DNA of 64,000 nt from Mercurialis annua. Lineage: Eukaryota; Streptophyta; Magnoliopsida; Malpighiales; Euphorbiaceae. The notes beneath the pieces are model-generated. The model saw only the letters and a list, made by a program, of their open reading frames with translations, did not search any database and had not been told where the DNA came from. The stretch spans positions 53,863,651 through 53,927,650 of the forward strand of contig NC_065571.1 in NCBI RefSeq assembly GCF_937616625.2, in the 5' to 3' direction. A program made the translations under genes and the position numbers. Positions 1 to 13,250 of the stretch are shown in pieces. Positions within the stretch are counted from its first letter, which is position 1. The number at the start of each line of letters is the position of its first letter.

Positions 1-846
1 AGAAATTAATATTTGTGCTTTAATAATGATAAAAAAGTGCTTATAATTAGTATCAATCTTTATAAATAAAATATATTCATATTGATATTATTTTTGCAAA
101 GATATGTATACAAACTTTGATCAAATGTGATTTAAAAGATTTAAAATATATTTTAAATAGCGAGTCAGTGTTGATTTTTATAATATCTACCATAAGATCG
201 AGCAAATTTCAGTTTAAAATAATACCGATATAGACATAAGAACAATGTTTATTCCGATGTCCACATCAGCATAATTTTGACGAAAAAATTGCAGAAAAAT
301 GACTCGTGTATTAAATTATAAAAATTAAAAATTCGTGTTAAAAAACATAAAACACTCTAAATTTTGTAATTTTTAAGCAATTAAGCCAATAAAACATAAA
401 CATGCATTTATGACTTGAAATATACTTCATAAATACATGCAGGGAATCAGTGATTCAAAATTTGTACATTTCGGTAACAAGGTCAATTCATCTACCCTTC
501 ATAAATACATGCAGGGAATCAGTGATTCAAAAAGATTTTGAAGCTGCATCAAGATTCTGCAATCTCATTGTTCTATTACATCTCTTTCAGTTCTTCAAAT
601 GTTTTTATTGTATCAAGATTCAAAAGATTCTTGCGAGTCGGAATGAACCACGATATTCCTGGTTAACTTCACTCATTTCACAGTTCCAGGATCCTGAAAG
701 TCATTCTTATTAGCGTAGACGATATGACTACTATGCGTGCCAACCCGGCTCCTGTCTGTTGTGGAGAACAAAATCCGGTCTTGAAATGAAGAAATTGATA
801 TTCAGCAATTGTATCTGTCAGTATGAACAAAATTATATTCTAATTA
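1..846. other. Intergenic, downstream of the receptor kinase
   Basis: This AT-rich stretch has no convincing gene. An 87-codon open frame at 450-713 shows no recognisable domain and runs through a short duplication. The last part before 847 is the likely 3' UTR of the minus-strand kinase gene. Confidence 0.5.
425..532. repeat. 36-bp direct repeat, period 72 bp
   Basis: Two identical 36-bp copies lie at 425-460 and 497-532. Each begins CTTCATAAATACATGC and ends GTGATTCAAAA. They are separated by 36 bp, so the period is 72 bp. No function is evident. Confidence 0.85.
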
Positions 847-3800
847 TCAATGTGAACCTGGCCATTGTCTGAAGATATCCCCATGTTCACTCACACTTTC
901 TCCTGTCAATCTCCTCATCCTCTGCCATGAGTGTTTGCCCCTCCCGGTTCTCAACGGACCCGAACTAGAGTATCTCCTAAATGATCCCGTTTCCTGCCTC
1001 CCATACCTGACTGATGCACTGAACAACGACATCGACAGCCCCCTTTCCATGTCCGGCTCAGAATCATAATCGGGTCCTACAGGTTGGTTTCGGAAAGGGT
1101 CTAGCAAATGTTCTGAGCCTGCAATGGCTTCGGAATCCATATCAATAGATAAATCCCGGCTCGAGCTTCCTGAACCGTCTTCTTTTGCTTCATCACATTC
1201 GTTGCATACGAGTTTTAAGGCTTGAACTACCTCACCCATAAATGGACGGTGTGATACCTCTGGTTGCACACACATTGAAGCAATAGCCGCTACTTTTGCT
1301 ACACTGTCAAATGGGACATCAGGTCCTAAAGATGGATCTGTCATTATTTCCAGCCCTTCTCGACTTGTTAAAAGCGGGCGAGCCCAAGCAACTAAATTCT
1401 CTTGTCCAGGTGGCTGTGACATGTCCACCGGTTTTCTACCACTTAATAGCTCTAGAAGGACTACGCCGTAGCTATATACATCACTCTTGACGAGAAGATG
1501 CCCAGTCATAGCATATTCTGGCGCCACGTACCTGCATGAAATATATATCGGAAACATAGAAACGTCAATTTAATTATAGCATACAATTTATGGGAATGAC
1601 CAACCATGAGTCATACTCTATTAGACCATATATAATATGTCTGATCGATTTCTTCAACTGGGAATACTACACAACTAAATACAACTAGATTAATGCTCGT
1701 AATATATTACAATCAGATCAAATTCTTACCCAAATGTTCCCATTACACGGGTTGATATGTGCCTGTGCTCCTCATCCATGGCAGTTCGAGCCAAACCAAA
1801 GTCAGACACCTTTGGTGTGAAGTCATTTTCCAGCAAGATGTTGCTAGCCTTGAAGTCCCTATGTATAACACGTGGACTTGAATCCTCGTGTAGATAAGCT
1901 AGACCTCGAGCAGCACCAAGTGCTATTTTTATTCGGGTATCCCAATCAAGTGGAACAGATTTCTCATCAGCCCCTGCTAAAAGAGAAAGGACCGCAAGTA
2001 TAAACTTCGCAAGAAATAAACCAATTAAAAAAATGGTATTTTCTCGGATCCGGAAATGAACTATCATTACCATGCAAATGAGATTCTACGCTGCCATTTG
2101 GTATGAGCTCATAAACCAAGCAACGTGAGCGCTCCTCTGTACATATTCCTATCAACTTGACCAGATTTCTGTGATGAAGACGGCTAAGCATTTCAACCTC
2201 CGCCAAAAATTCTCGACCACCTTGATTATCATCTCGCTTGAGAACTTTCACAGCCACTTTGGTCCCATCTTCAAGAATACCACTATACACAAGCCCAAAG
2301 CCACCTTCCCCAATTATCCGTGAAGCATCAAAGTTTTTTGTAGCATTTTCAATCTCACTTGCACTGAAGGTCTTAGCTGATCCTGTATAAGGTGCAATGC
2401 TCGACCCAAATGACAACGAAGTAGAACTTAGACCACTTCCATTTGCTGACCCAGTGGTCCCTACAAAATTCATAACTTTTCTTTATATTAAGCAAAGGAA
2501 AACTTCCACTTTACTTAAATACTTCATTATGCTTCAGTCACTAATCTGCGAGTTACTGACAGTAGCCAGAAATAGACATAGGAATTACCTGATGGTTTTG
2601 CAACTGAAGATGGCAAAGGCTGTAGAGTTGGTGTTCGTTGACGATTGTGACCTCTATGCCTAACCAGAAAAACCCAAGCAACAGCAGAGCACAGAATTAG
2701 AGCCACAGAACCCGACAGGGCAATAATAGCAATCATGCCAGCACCAAGCCCATTATTTTGGTGTCTTTTGTGCGGATCAACTCCAAGGGGTTTTATTGTC
2801 CTTGCATTGTTGTTATTTCCAGAATATGGACCGTCATCTATTATAGAAATGCCGGAAGGTGGAGATGGGGGCAGACCTGCAAATGCAATAGGTTCAAATT
2901 AGCATCCACACAAAAGAAAACTACCAGAATAAGATATTAAATTTTGCATATTAAAAATTTATATACCTGGATACCGCACATACAATACTTCATAACCACC
3001 AAAAATTGAGGCTTTTATTACTACTTGCTTATGCCAGAATCTCTGAAATGTTAAAGAGGCGGTTGTATTATCAAATCTTTCTCCAAGAGGGACCAAGTCA
3101 ACGAGGACGATGGTCTTCTCCGGCTCCTGGCTAGCAGCATTGGCTCCCATAATACGAACTTGACTTTGTTTCATGAAAACGCCAGCAGCAAGTTCCTGAG
3201 CAAGCTCTGAGACCAAAGGGAAAAATGTATATAATGCAACACTCAAGCGCAGTCCAACTTGCATGGGTAAGACGCATCCACATGGAGAGCCGGGTGGAGT
3301 ATTTGTGTATGGCTCCACACAAACAGTTTCTGAACAATCTATAGATAAAATCAACATATGTGTTACATTTAGTAAGACGCTAATTTAAAGAGACAACCAA
3401 AAAGAGTTCGCTGACATAAATAAAACCCAGCTTTTTGTACCTTCATTTGGAGGTGGCGGAGGGAATGCATGAACTGGTGGCTTAAAGGGCCTTTTTGGAG
3501 TCCTTGGTGAAGGCCCCAAAGGAGAAACTTGAGGGGAAAGAACAGGCACTGGGATATGCAATCCAGAGGTAACCTATTAGGCTTAAAATAAGTGGAGCGA
3601 GTAAATTTGAAAAGGGAAAAACAGAAGCAAGTTGGGGTTTACTTACTTTTGGTCCATCCAGATGCTTCTGGTGAAGATGGTGAAGGAGAAGGAGCAGGTG
3701 GGATATTGATCACTGGAGTAGGGAACGGGTGTAATGCAGAAACTGGTGATCCTGAAACAAAGGAGCTGCATTAGAAACTGTAGTGGTCATTATATCATTA

Positions 3801-6383
3801 CTCTGATAATGAACCATTGGCACTTGCAGTATTAAGGTACCTGGGCTAAGGGATGGAGGAGCATAGTGTGTTCGCCTACTTGCTGGAATAAATGGAGAGA
3901 CAGCTGGACCTGTCAAAATCGCCCACAAAATGAAATAAAATCAATAAAAACCACAATGTAATTATCAGGTTGAAAATATTTTCAACTAGGAGATATAGAC
4001 CTTGCTGCTTTGGAGAGGGCGGAGAAAATGCAGGAGCAGGGCTGCCGGTGCTGGTTCTTGGATGGTGCTGATTATGAGATGGGATAGAAGGTGACGATGC
4101 GGAAGTGTGATTTCTTTTACTTAGAGGAGATTCAGGAGGCAATAAAGATGGAACAGGACCATGATTGAGATGCCAAGTTCCATGAGATGTAGAAGGAGCT
4201 ACATTAGAAAAATAACTTGGTATCATTACATTAAATTTTCGTTCTTCACTAAACCATATTATAGAGTTGGTCGAATATAGTTAAAAATTTAGACCTTTGC
4301 TTGGGGGATGGCTCACAGACGGTAATTGATTTGGTGTTTCACTCGGTGGCGCAGCAACAGGAATTCCGAACCTTTTCCAGTCGATGCTCGGGGGAGGGCT
4401 TGATGTATGAGAGACATCAGGAGCAGGACCTGCACTTAATATCGTATCACCGAAATTAGAACAAGGTCGACGTATCAATTTGTATAAAGCTTGGGTATGG
4501 AAAAAATACTTTCTGTAAACATCATATGGAAACATCAACTAGTGCTATAACTAGTTTCACTACAAACATATGTTGTCTTGAGAAACAATTAGGCACTAAA
4601 ATGGAAAAAGCACTTAAAACAAAAGCTACAAATACAATATCAAAGCGTCTTTTCAGTTTTCAAGTAACACGCTTTATAATGACAGAGAGCAACTCGTAGT
4701 GAAGAGACCTTTTAAAATTGATACTTTCAATTGAACACAATGTATATATACATCTCAAATATAATACTGAATATGAACAAATTTAATCGTTTAAATATCA
4801 AACGGAAAGAAACTTAAAGATGAAAATGAAACTTAAATATTTGTTGCAAGTGAAACCTGGTAGTGTAGAAGGTGATTCCTCAGGGAGGCTTGCTGGCGAA
4901 TGCCCTGAAAATTCTCCTGTTGGTGATACAACTGAACAAACTTTCATCAGAAGAAAACAAACAACAATATGGGCAATTTAAATTTTTTAGTAGAAAACAG
5001 AAATGATTCTAAACTAGATAATATCTAAATACGCATACCGGGAGGCACAAATGGCATTTTTGCTGGTGCAATTGGATGAGGTGATAGGTGGTTTTGTCCT
5101 GCTTCCCTTGGTGGAGATGCAACTGATATTACATTAGGAAAAGTAAAAACTAAGAAAAAAACCAGAAATAAAGCCTAATAAAAATGATCTGATGGAAAAT
5201 CAGTAAAACCACTAAAAAGAAATGGCAGACCTGGTATGAATGCCTCTTTTTTATGAGCACTAGGTGCTGTACTTTCAGGTGTACTAGCATTGATAATGGG
5301 TGAAGTCTCAGGTGCAACAGGGTGGATCACTGGTGAATCGTGTATCAAATTATCGGATGGTGGTGATGCTGGAACCAGATATAGCAAGAATATAATTGCT
5401 TTAGAAACCAATCTAAATTGAAAATCAAGGCATAACTTGAAATGCTAAGTCCAACAAACTAGTGACTAGAGTACCTGGCGGAAATACCGGACTCTGTATA
5501 ATCGGGGCCTTTCTTCCAGAAGCATTTGGCGGAATATGTAGTTCATGTCCTTCAGCAATTAAGGGTGCAGGTGCTGCTGTATAATTAAATGGTGGAGAAG
5601 CTCTATTATCTGGTGCATTTGCTGCTGCAATACTTGGTGATGGCACAGTTCCTCTAACTTCCGGGGGCAATGGTGAGGACTTAGGTGGCGAAAGTGGGGA
5701 ATTCAAATCAGATCCTGTATTATCAAGACAGAACCTGTTTTTTTAAAAACAATTCAATATTAGTTTATAAAGCGCTTTTGGAATTTACCAATAGGTAGTG
5801 GCCCTTCTGTAGGAGAAATCTCAGAAAAGAATGCTGGAGGAGGAGAAATATTAGATCCTGAAGAAGATTAAAGCAAAAAGCAGTTATTTAGCAGACATAT
5901 TTGAGCAATCATTCGCATATTATTATCGTTTATCAATACGACACTCGAGAGCATTGACAATGACTCAATCTTAAATAAGTTTCAAGGAGTAAAAATTAGT
6001 GCAAAGAGCTAAAATGACCAATTCCATATGAATAAATTCTCCAAGAAATTACAAGACTACAGATTAGTATCATTGCAAGCTCTCAGAAACATTTAAATGA
6101 GTCAAACTCGATTCGGAAAGCCATAAACTCAGTTCACCTAATTAGTAAACATTCATTAACAAAATAAATCCATACAACTCACTAAAACATAATTCAAGAA
6201 TAACCATTATCACCATAACAAAAATTCACAACTCAGATCACCAAATCTTTGAAATACCAAATGCATAAAACCAGACAGTAAAAAGATCACAAATTTACCT
6301 GCAGATCTTTGGACAGTAAAAACAAAAGCAATAAGAAAGAATTTCATCAGCTGAATAATTGGTGGCACCACCACAACACCCAT
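847..6383 (-). CDS. ALE2-like receptor serine/threonine kinase with long proline-rich ectodomain (16 exons)
   Basis: This is a plasma-membrane receptor-like kinase of the ALE2 type. I place exons at 6383-6299, 5857-5789, 5714-5475, 5368-5231, 5122-5039, 4931-4857, 4429-4295, 4198-4001, 3909-3841, 3751-3647, 3548-3441, 3338-2967, 2876-2589, 2460-2071, 1973-1730 and 1531-847. Every junction is GT-AG and in phase, giving 1,094 codons plus TGA. Domains in order: hydrophobic signal-like start (1-28); Pro/Ser-rich region (about 29-435); Cys-containing ALE2-type ectodomain (436-559, with [16 protein letters not shown]); one membrane helix (about 605-631); kinase (about 705-975) with [27 protein letters not shown] and the APE-equivalent APEYAM. 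All catalytic motifs are present, so it is probably active. From memory, Arabidopsis ALE2 is about 744 residues and At5g56890 about 1,113, so length favours the latter as ortholog. The start is the ATG at 6383; an in-frame ATG at 6347 is an alternative. Ligand and regulation are not visible. Confidence 0.93.
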
Positions 6384-7228
6384 CCCATAAACCACCAATC
6401 CCCCCAAACCCCTCAACAATTACAAAAAACTCCAAACTCTCAAAAACAAAAATAATGAACAAAAACACCCAAAAAGGATAAATTCTTCACTGTTATTAAT
6501 TAAAAAAAACTTGAAACATAGCTTGAAGCAAACACAAAAAAAGTAAAATTATATTAAACCAAGACCCACCCGAGTAGTGCAATACAAGCAATGACAAGTT
6601 AGTTTAATCCAAACCCAGAATCAGTTTATTGAAAAGATTAAATTTTGTGTTTGGTTTATGAACTCAATAAAAAGGCTCTCAGCTTTTTTTTTTCTTACAC
6701 AACTTGAAACTGAATAAACAGTTTCAACCGACGGTTTTTTAAAGTGCGTTCAGTTCTAACTGAAGATTAAACACATAAAAAGAAAATGACATAAACCAAG
6801 ACTGTGTAATAAACTCAGTGTTACATATAATAGACTCCTTTTAAGACACAGAAAGTTTTGTGGGGACAAAATTTAGAGCGAGAGAGATAATATGAGAAAA
6901 AAGGTTAGTGGGAAGTTAATGTTTGATTAGTTTAGGGGAAAAGGTTAAAAGTTTAAAGTTAATGTGGATTTAAAGGAATTTATTACAATTTTATAAGTTG
7001 GGAGTTGAGGTTTTTGATTCTTGGGATTTGTTTAATTTGATTGATTGACTCTAGTGACTTTATTCTTAAAGAAAGTGACTGTATAGACAGAATAATTAGA
7101 CGCATCCTTGATTTTTCCTTTTTAATATGGATTAAATTAGGTTATACACAAGTTAAAATTCTTTTTGTTTTAAGTATATTCTATTATATGTCATACTCTT
7201 TTCTTTTTTCAAAAATTAGTAAAAATTA
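6384..7228 (-). promoter_or_regulatory. Likely 5' UTR and promoter region of the receptor kinase
   Basis: No coding sequence is seen upstream of the kinase start. On the minus strand there is a TATA-like TATTATATG at 6832-6824 and a pyrimidine-rich patch near 6870-6900. Both are weak matches in AT-rich DNA, so the promoter assignment rests mainly on position. Confidence 0.3.
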
Positions 7229-7230
7229 TA

Positions 7231-7480
7231 CTCCTTCCCGTATATAATATTTGTCGCATTTGAAAAGATATTTTAATCCATAATATTTGTCATTTTATAA
7301 TAATAAGAGAACATCAATTGCTATTTTTTCAAATTTATCTAAAATAATAGTCATAAATATTACTAACAAGTTTTAACATAAGATTAACTTAGTAAATATG
7401 ATTATAAATTGGGACATATTTTTTTTTTTTTAGTTTTTATGTTAAAGTCAAATGCGATAAATATCATCGACCGGATGAAG
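7231..7480. mobile_element. Stowaway-type MITE (Tc1/mariner)
   Basis: The two ends are inverted repeats of about 34 bp. The left begins CTCCTTCCCGTATATAATAT, and the complement of the right begins CTTCATCCGGTCGATGATAT; both continue into TTGTCGCATTTGA-like sequence. A TA dinucleotide flanks each side (7229-7230 and 7481-7482), as expected for Tc1/mariner. There is no coding capacity, so it needs a transposase from elsewhere. Confidence 0.85.
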
Positions 7481-7482
7481 TA

Positions 7483-9530
7483 CAATATCGATGTTGATTT
7501 GTTAGCAGTTAGTAGTCGATTGTACTGAGTTATCAATGCATTTGCATAATTTATTATTTATTTTTAAGTTTTAGTACAAAATACATGTTCCTTGTTAGAT
7601 TATCATGAGTGTTTTTCTAGCAAATTTCTTACAATTATGGCTGTTTTAAATTTAATATATTGATATTAGTTGATTTTTAGAAAAATATATACGACCTTTC
7701 AAATTGTAATTTATAAATATTAAAATAAAAACAAGTAATAATACTTAAAAAAGAAAACATCAAACTTTCTCAAATTTTAGTTCATTTGGCGAAACTAAAA
7801 TTTATTATATCTTTTATCACGTAATACTTATTATTTTAATCTTGACATATGAATTAAAAGAAATTATCTTTAAATTGTAAATATCTCATCAAACTAATTA
7901 TACTTTTAAATTTATTGATATTAATAATTGACTCTTTAATTGTATTATTATATTCTTTCAAGAGATAAATAATAAAAAAATTATCATCTTAATATTATAA
8001 AATGCAAATATTATGAAGTAAAAGAGTTTTCAAAGTATGAATTTTTATTATTATAAACTATTTCCATCTTATTTAATAAATATATTTTCTTAAATATTTT
8101 ATTTTAGATGTCTCATTTGTATTAATACTTTAAATCATTTAATTTTTTCAATCCAAACACACCTATTTTTTTTTTTTGTTATTTGTCGATTGAAAACATA
8201 GTTATTTAATAAAAAAAAGTAAAAATAATTCACTTCTTCCCTTTCAAAGTAGTCAGTTTGAAACTTAAAACATCAAAATAACTTTTGATTGTATTTTTCA
8301 ACTCAACTGTACAAAAATCAGTAAAGTATTTTAGTAAAAAGTAAATTTATTATAGACATAATATTTGAATTTTTAATTTCTGTATAGAAATTATAAAAGT
8401 ATAGTATTATTTTAAATAAAGGAAGCATCTTTAGAATGAATAACTATTGTTTTAAAAACTTAAAATGTTATCTGATCAGCAAGCATTAGCACTATTAGTC
8501 TATTATGGCGCGCTTCTTACTTTTGAGTGCTTTTAATCCTAAACATAATCAATCAAATGGTTGAAACCTACCAAAAAATAATGGATTTTGGCAGGTCAAG
8601 ATAGAAGCCACTTTTTTTTTCTTCAAATCAGATAGAAGCCACTTAAATTCTAAAGCTTTGGTATCGTAGTAAAACAAAACTCTAAAACTCTGGATGAGCT
8701 ATAATTGAAAAATTATTTTAGTAATGGATTTACTTTTTCTAATTTAAAATTTAATTTTTAATGAACATTCGACTTTCTGAGAACCAAGTTTAACTTTTTT
8801 CTAATTCTAAATTCATACAAATTCTATTTGTTCATTTTAAAAATATTCGACCTCAGTTCTGATTGGAACTTGTCCTAATATGAAGATAGTTCTATCCTTG
8901 TGCGTGTAAATATATATTAAATTTTTATGAAAAACTCCTCTCTAATAGTAAAAAAAAAACTTAAAAATCTCCCTGATTTATCTTGTATACGAAAGAGATT
9001 CCGTTAAAGTGAAATGATGACTTCTAATTCTGTACTTGAAAGTAAAAAACATATATATAAATTAATTTGACAGAATCTAATTAATCAATAGAATTTATAT
9101 ATCTAATATTGGCTTCAAATATTTTTTGAAATATAACCAGATATTTCTTCAATAAAGAAATCATAAGATGAAGCCAAAACTGGAGTCTCTCGATTTAGAT
9201 TGTGGCATTAAATAGGAAAACTGTAGACCCACGGATGATAGAGTGAGGCGCCATCAAAGTAATTATGGTACATGCCATGTTCTTATTTTGCATCATGTGA
9301 CCCAAAAATTTGAATTTATGAACAAAATGAAAAAATAAAATACGAAATAGTTGACTTTTTTTGTTGTTTATTGAAATAGCTGACTTAATTTATCAAAAAA
9401 AATATAAAAAGGTATCAATTTGATCTTTTATTAAGAAGTTAGAAAGTTAAGTAGCCTTTTATCCGGCTCTTATTTCCTAAGTTTAAATCTGTAAATAGTT
9501 ATTATGATGAAGTGTATTAATGAATAAAGC
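7483..9530. other. Intergenic AT-rich DNA
   Basis: I see no gene, conserved domain or clear element in this stretch, only low-complexity AT-rich sequence. A short duplication of GATAGAAGCCACTT lies near 8600-8645. Confidence 0.45.
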
Positions 9531-9677
9531 CGGTGAGGCCTAGCCCAAGTGGATAAGGTGCTCCAGTGCATTCCTGAGATCTCGGTTTCGAATCTCAGTA
9601 GGGCCAGTGTTTAAGGCCGAATTAAAATGGAAGTTTAACTACTAACGTAACTAGATTCTACCACAGTCAAAAAAAAG
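9531..9677 (+). mobile_element. tRNA-derived SINE
   Basis: A Pol III A box (TAGCCCAAGTGGATAAGG) starts at 9541 and a B box (GGTTTCGAATCTC) at 9584. The spacing is that of a tRNA gene, but the sequence does not fold as a tRNA and is followed by a body of about 80 bp and a short A-rich tail near 9668-9675. That is the layout of a plant tRNA-derived SINE. The exact 5' end and a target duplication were not identified. Confidence 0.7.
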
Positions 9678-9752
9678 AGAGTTAAAATTTAGGAATATAA
9701 ATATATGTTTAATATAATTATTAGAAGCAAAAGTTGTGATACGTAATGAAAA

Positions 9753-10121
9753 GGCTTAATCATCAAAACACCCTCCACCTTTTAGCCCTTTTTCAGTCTC
9801 ATCCCGACGTTGCAATTTTGTCAAATTCACCCAAATTCGTACCTTCAGACTCAATTCCACCTTCAAATACTAAATTAATCTCTTCTACATTCGAAAAAAA
9901 TTTAAATAAGTCATTCATTTTTAAATTTTTGTGTGGAAAATAGTTCAAATTAGTACTTTATAAAGGTTTTATGAATTTTTTCGAGTGGCAAAGAGTCCAA
10001 TTTAATTTTGAAGGTGAAATTGAAAACCAAAAATGCAAATTTGGATAAATTAGATAAAATTACAACGTCGGAATACAATTAAAAAGGATGGAAAGATGGA
10101 GGATTTTTTGGTGATTAAGCC
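9753..10121. mobile_element. Mutator-like foldback MITE, copy 1
   Basis: Long inverted arms of about 75 bp begin GGCTTAATCATCAAAA on the left and GGCTTAATCACCAAAA on the complement of the right. Flanks TAATGAAAA (9744-9752) and GAATGAAAA (10122-10130) form a 9-bp target duplication with one mismatch. There is no transposase. Ends and duplication length fit a Mutator-type non-autonomous element and resemble four other copies in the window. Confidence 0.8.
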
Positions 10122-10130
10122 GAATGAAAA

Positions 10131-13100
10131 TTCTAGTATTACTTTTCCAAAAAGAAAATCTTGTTTAGGGCTCCAAATCGGCATATTCTTTTCTTTTTTG
10201 TTTCCACGTGATGATATGTTATGCAAGTTACATGCACTTATAGAGACCAATTTTATTCGAGGAATCTTGGTTAGTAGCAACATTCCAAAACTATTTTATT
10301 TTTTGTGTCATTTCTTAGTGCAACCTGCAAATAAGTTCGGGGTTGTTAGTTGACACTAGTCGGTGATTTATCCTAAAAAAACAAATTGCAATACATAAAA
10401 AAAATAGGATAGGGATATCTGCATCTAGTGGTGTAGCTAAAAAAAAATACATTGGAAAAATTAAACGAAAAATAATGTTTTAAAATTAAAAAAAAGTTAA
10501 TTTGCAGTATAATTTAATTTTTTTATACCGATTCAGATAATTTTGAATAATTGAGGAGAGCAAGGCCCTCCTACGCCCCCTTCCCCGTTATTGTCAATAT
10601 CATATTGTATTTTAAAAACCAAACCAGTAGTAAAAAAAACTTATATTTTTAAAATTTAAATGCATATTTAATATTTTAAATAACAAATGTGTTGAAAAAT
10701 TAATAAATAAAAAACTGAACAGTTTTTACGATTTAGCCGATTCAATGATTTTTCTCCGATTAAATTTTTTTGGACATTAGTCTTGATTTTAGAGAAGAAT
10801 TAAACTGGACTTGCCTTCATTTTCCAATCAAACCGGTTCAACCAGCAGGTCCGATTTGATTATTAGAAGCATGCCATCACAGTGTCACATGTTACATATA
10901 TGTATATGTTTGATTTTCATGAGTTTCAATATCAAGAAAAATAAAGAAATTACTGCATGAGAATCATCAAGGAGATTAACACATTAAAAATTAATCTCTT
11001 TCCAATAAGAATAATTATTTTAATTTTAAGAAGATTACAGCAAGGAATGTCCTGGTTCATGTGGACAGCCATAAAATAAGCCAAAGCAGGTAGATTTGCA
11101 TATAATGGACCACTCACGTTTATAAATTGTCTGTATGTTACTAAAAACAGCTCCCAAAACTTCCAAACTTTGTATTATGATCATGTGAATGAATCTCATA
11201 GAAACTTCTTTATGGGTATTTTAATTATTAGTAAAAACTAAATTTTAAAGCAGCAGCAGTAACATAATAATATAATCCAAAAATTTAAATTATTTTTCAA
11301 GAAATTTTTTACTAATGTTATCTAAACTTGTGTTTGGACTTTTATTTTTATCAAATTTATATTTTAACTTTTTAAAACTATATCTAAAAAGAAATAACAA
11401 TTTGCTAGTGATTAGTGTGCTAATGAAATAAAATTGATATTAATTTGAATTCCAATGCCACATATACACAAAAATAATAGTATGCAAATGATACACTTAT
11501 TTATATGAAATTAAAATGACAAATCCTATAATTAGATTTGAATTTATTTCTCACCTTAAAAATTTGATGATCAATCAATCAACAAAAACACTTGTCAGAT
11601 ATAATTTTATAAAGTCCAAAATACTAGTAAAGAAAGTATCCACCCGAATACAAAATTTATAAAAGTTCAAACACAACAATTCACTCAAAAAGTCTTATCA
11701 TATTCATTTAATATGTATCAAATTTATGGTTTTATAGTGCCAATTTGATCACCTCTATTTTTAATTTAAAACGAGAGAGAATCTCCCATCAACGGCAAAT
11801 GAGTATCCTTTAAGAGGAGAAAATCTTATTTATTCCTAATATATTTTGGTAATATATAAATATCCACTATATTATTTTATTTTTAATTAAAAATTAACTA
11901 ATATTATAAAAAAGGATTAAATATTAAATTTTGATAACTGTTTTTTTTATCTCTGACATACCAAATGGGTATAAACTGTATTCATGCGACTCACTCTTAC
12001 CAAATCATCTTTTGTTGTTTCTAATATAGCATTATTTTTGCACTACAAAGTTTGCTTCAAACCCTCCATTTAAATGTACCATTGTCTACAAGCAACTCAA
12101 ACTCATGGGGACCATATCAACTACCTTGTCATCAGACCATATTTGGATATACAATTAACACTTCATTATCTAAATTTAATGCTTATGCTAATTACTATTC
12201 CTCATCTTTTTGTTATTTTTGCCTTTCTCTTTATTAAGGCTGAAAAGAGAAGCCCTTTATGTGGAACATTACTGATATTGGCTAGAATCTTTCTAACCTA
12301 TTTCACAAGGCACCACACTATTTAATTAATCCATAGGAACTTGTCATGCCATGTATTACTATTAATAATGCATTAACTATTTTGGTCCCAACAGTCAAAT
12401 TTGGGTCCTGCTATAATGAAGAACAAGAGCTTTAGAAGTTGCATATTGGTAGATCTGCAGGTGATAAAAGAGGTGTAGCAATGGCCCATGTTCCATCAAC
12501 ATATTTGGTCACAATCACAGAAAAAGTATCATTACCAAAATTTCAAGACATGTGACATTAGCAAAATTGTGTGCTTCAATAATAAGTCCAACAGTTAAAT
12601 ATCAATCAGAAATTCACCAAATAAAAATTATCACAGCATCAAGCGGTTACGCTAGGAAGTTTCTTCTCTCGCAGCTTGCTGATTTCGCCGCTATCTGAAC
12701 AAGCTCTCTAAGATTTCGAGAGATTCAAAAGGTATTTAGATTCAAATGGAAAATAACCACTTCTACGACTTGAAATGAAACATCTATGTCAAATAAAGAA
12801 CTTAAAAAAAATCCAAGAACAAGGAACAATCACACAGCACTAACAAAAATAATAAAGTAGCAACTTATAAAAACTATTCCCATATGTTAAACCATATCAG
12901 GTGCTTGGATGGTAAATGCAAGTAAACAGATTTTAGGAGAATTGAGATTAAGAATTGAAGATGATAGAACATTAGAACCTATGAAGCACGGACACGGCGG
13001 GGACACAGCACATTAATTATATATTTAATTATATATATTTATACAATAGCTACGACTTAAGTAGCAATTTGCCCTCTCAATTTGTAAGCAATGAGCAATT

Positions 13101-13224
13101 AACACATAAATTAACTTTGTAGGCAAATTATTACACGAACTAGCTTACAAGTTAAGGGGCAAATTACCAATTGAGAAGACAATTAGCTTACAAATTAAGG
13201 GGCAAATTGTCAAAATAGAGCTAA
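10131..13224. other. Intergenic DNA upstream of a LINE
   Basis: No supported gene. Scattered CCGGTT/AACCGG words near 10840 resemble the sub-terminal sequence of the hAT element at 15686. A short direct repeat, AGCTTACAARTTAAGGGG, occurs at about 13143 and 13190 just before the LINE. The rest is unassigned. Confidence 0.4.
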
Positions 13225-13250
13225 CAGTCCATGATCATCAAGATCGTGTA

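Noticed and set aside
3549..3585. Longer exon 11 of the receptor kinase starting upstream of 3548
   Set aside because: Upstream AG sites give the wrong phase or hit a stop; the AG at 3550-3549 gives the phase needed by both neighbouring exons.
9541..9610. Possible tRNA gene
   Set aside because: A and B boxes are present, but a proper acceptor stem and anticodon arm do not form and the sequence continues into a SINE-like body with an A-rich tail.
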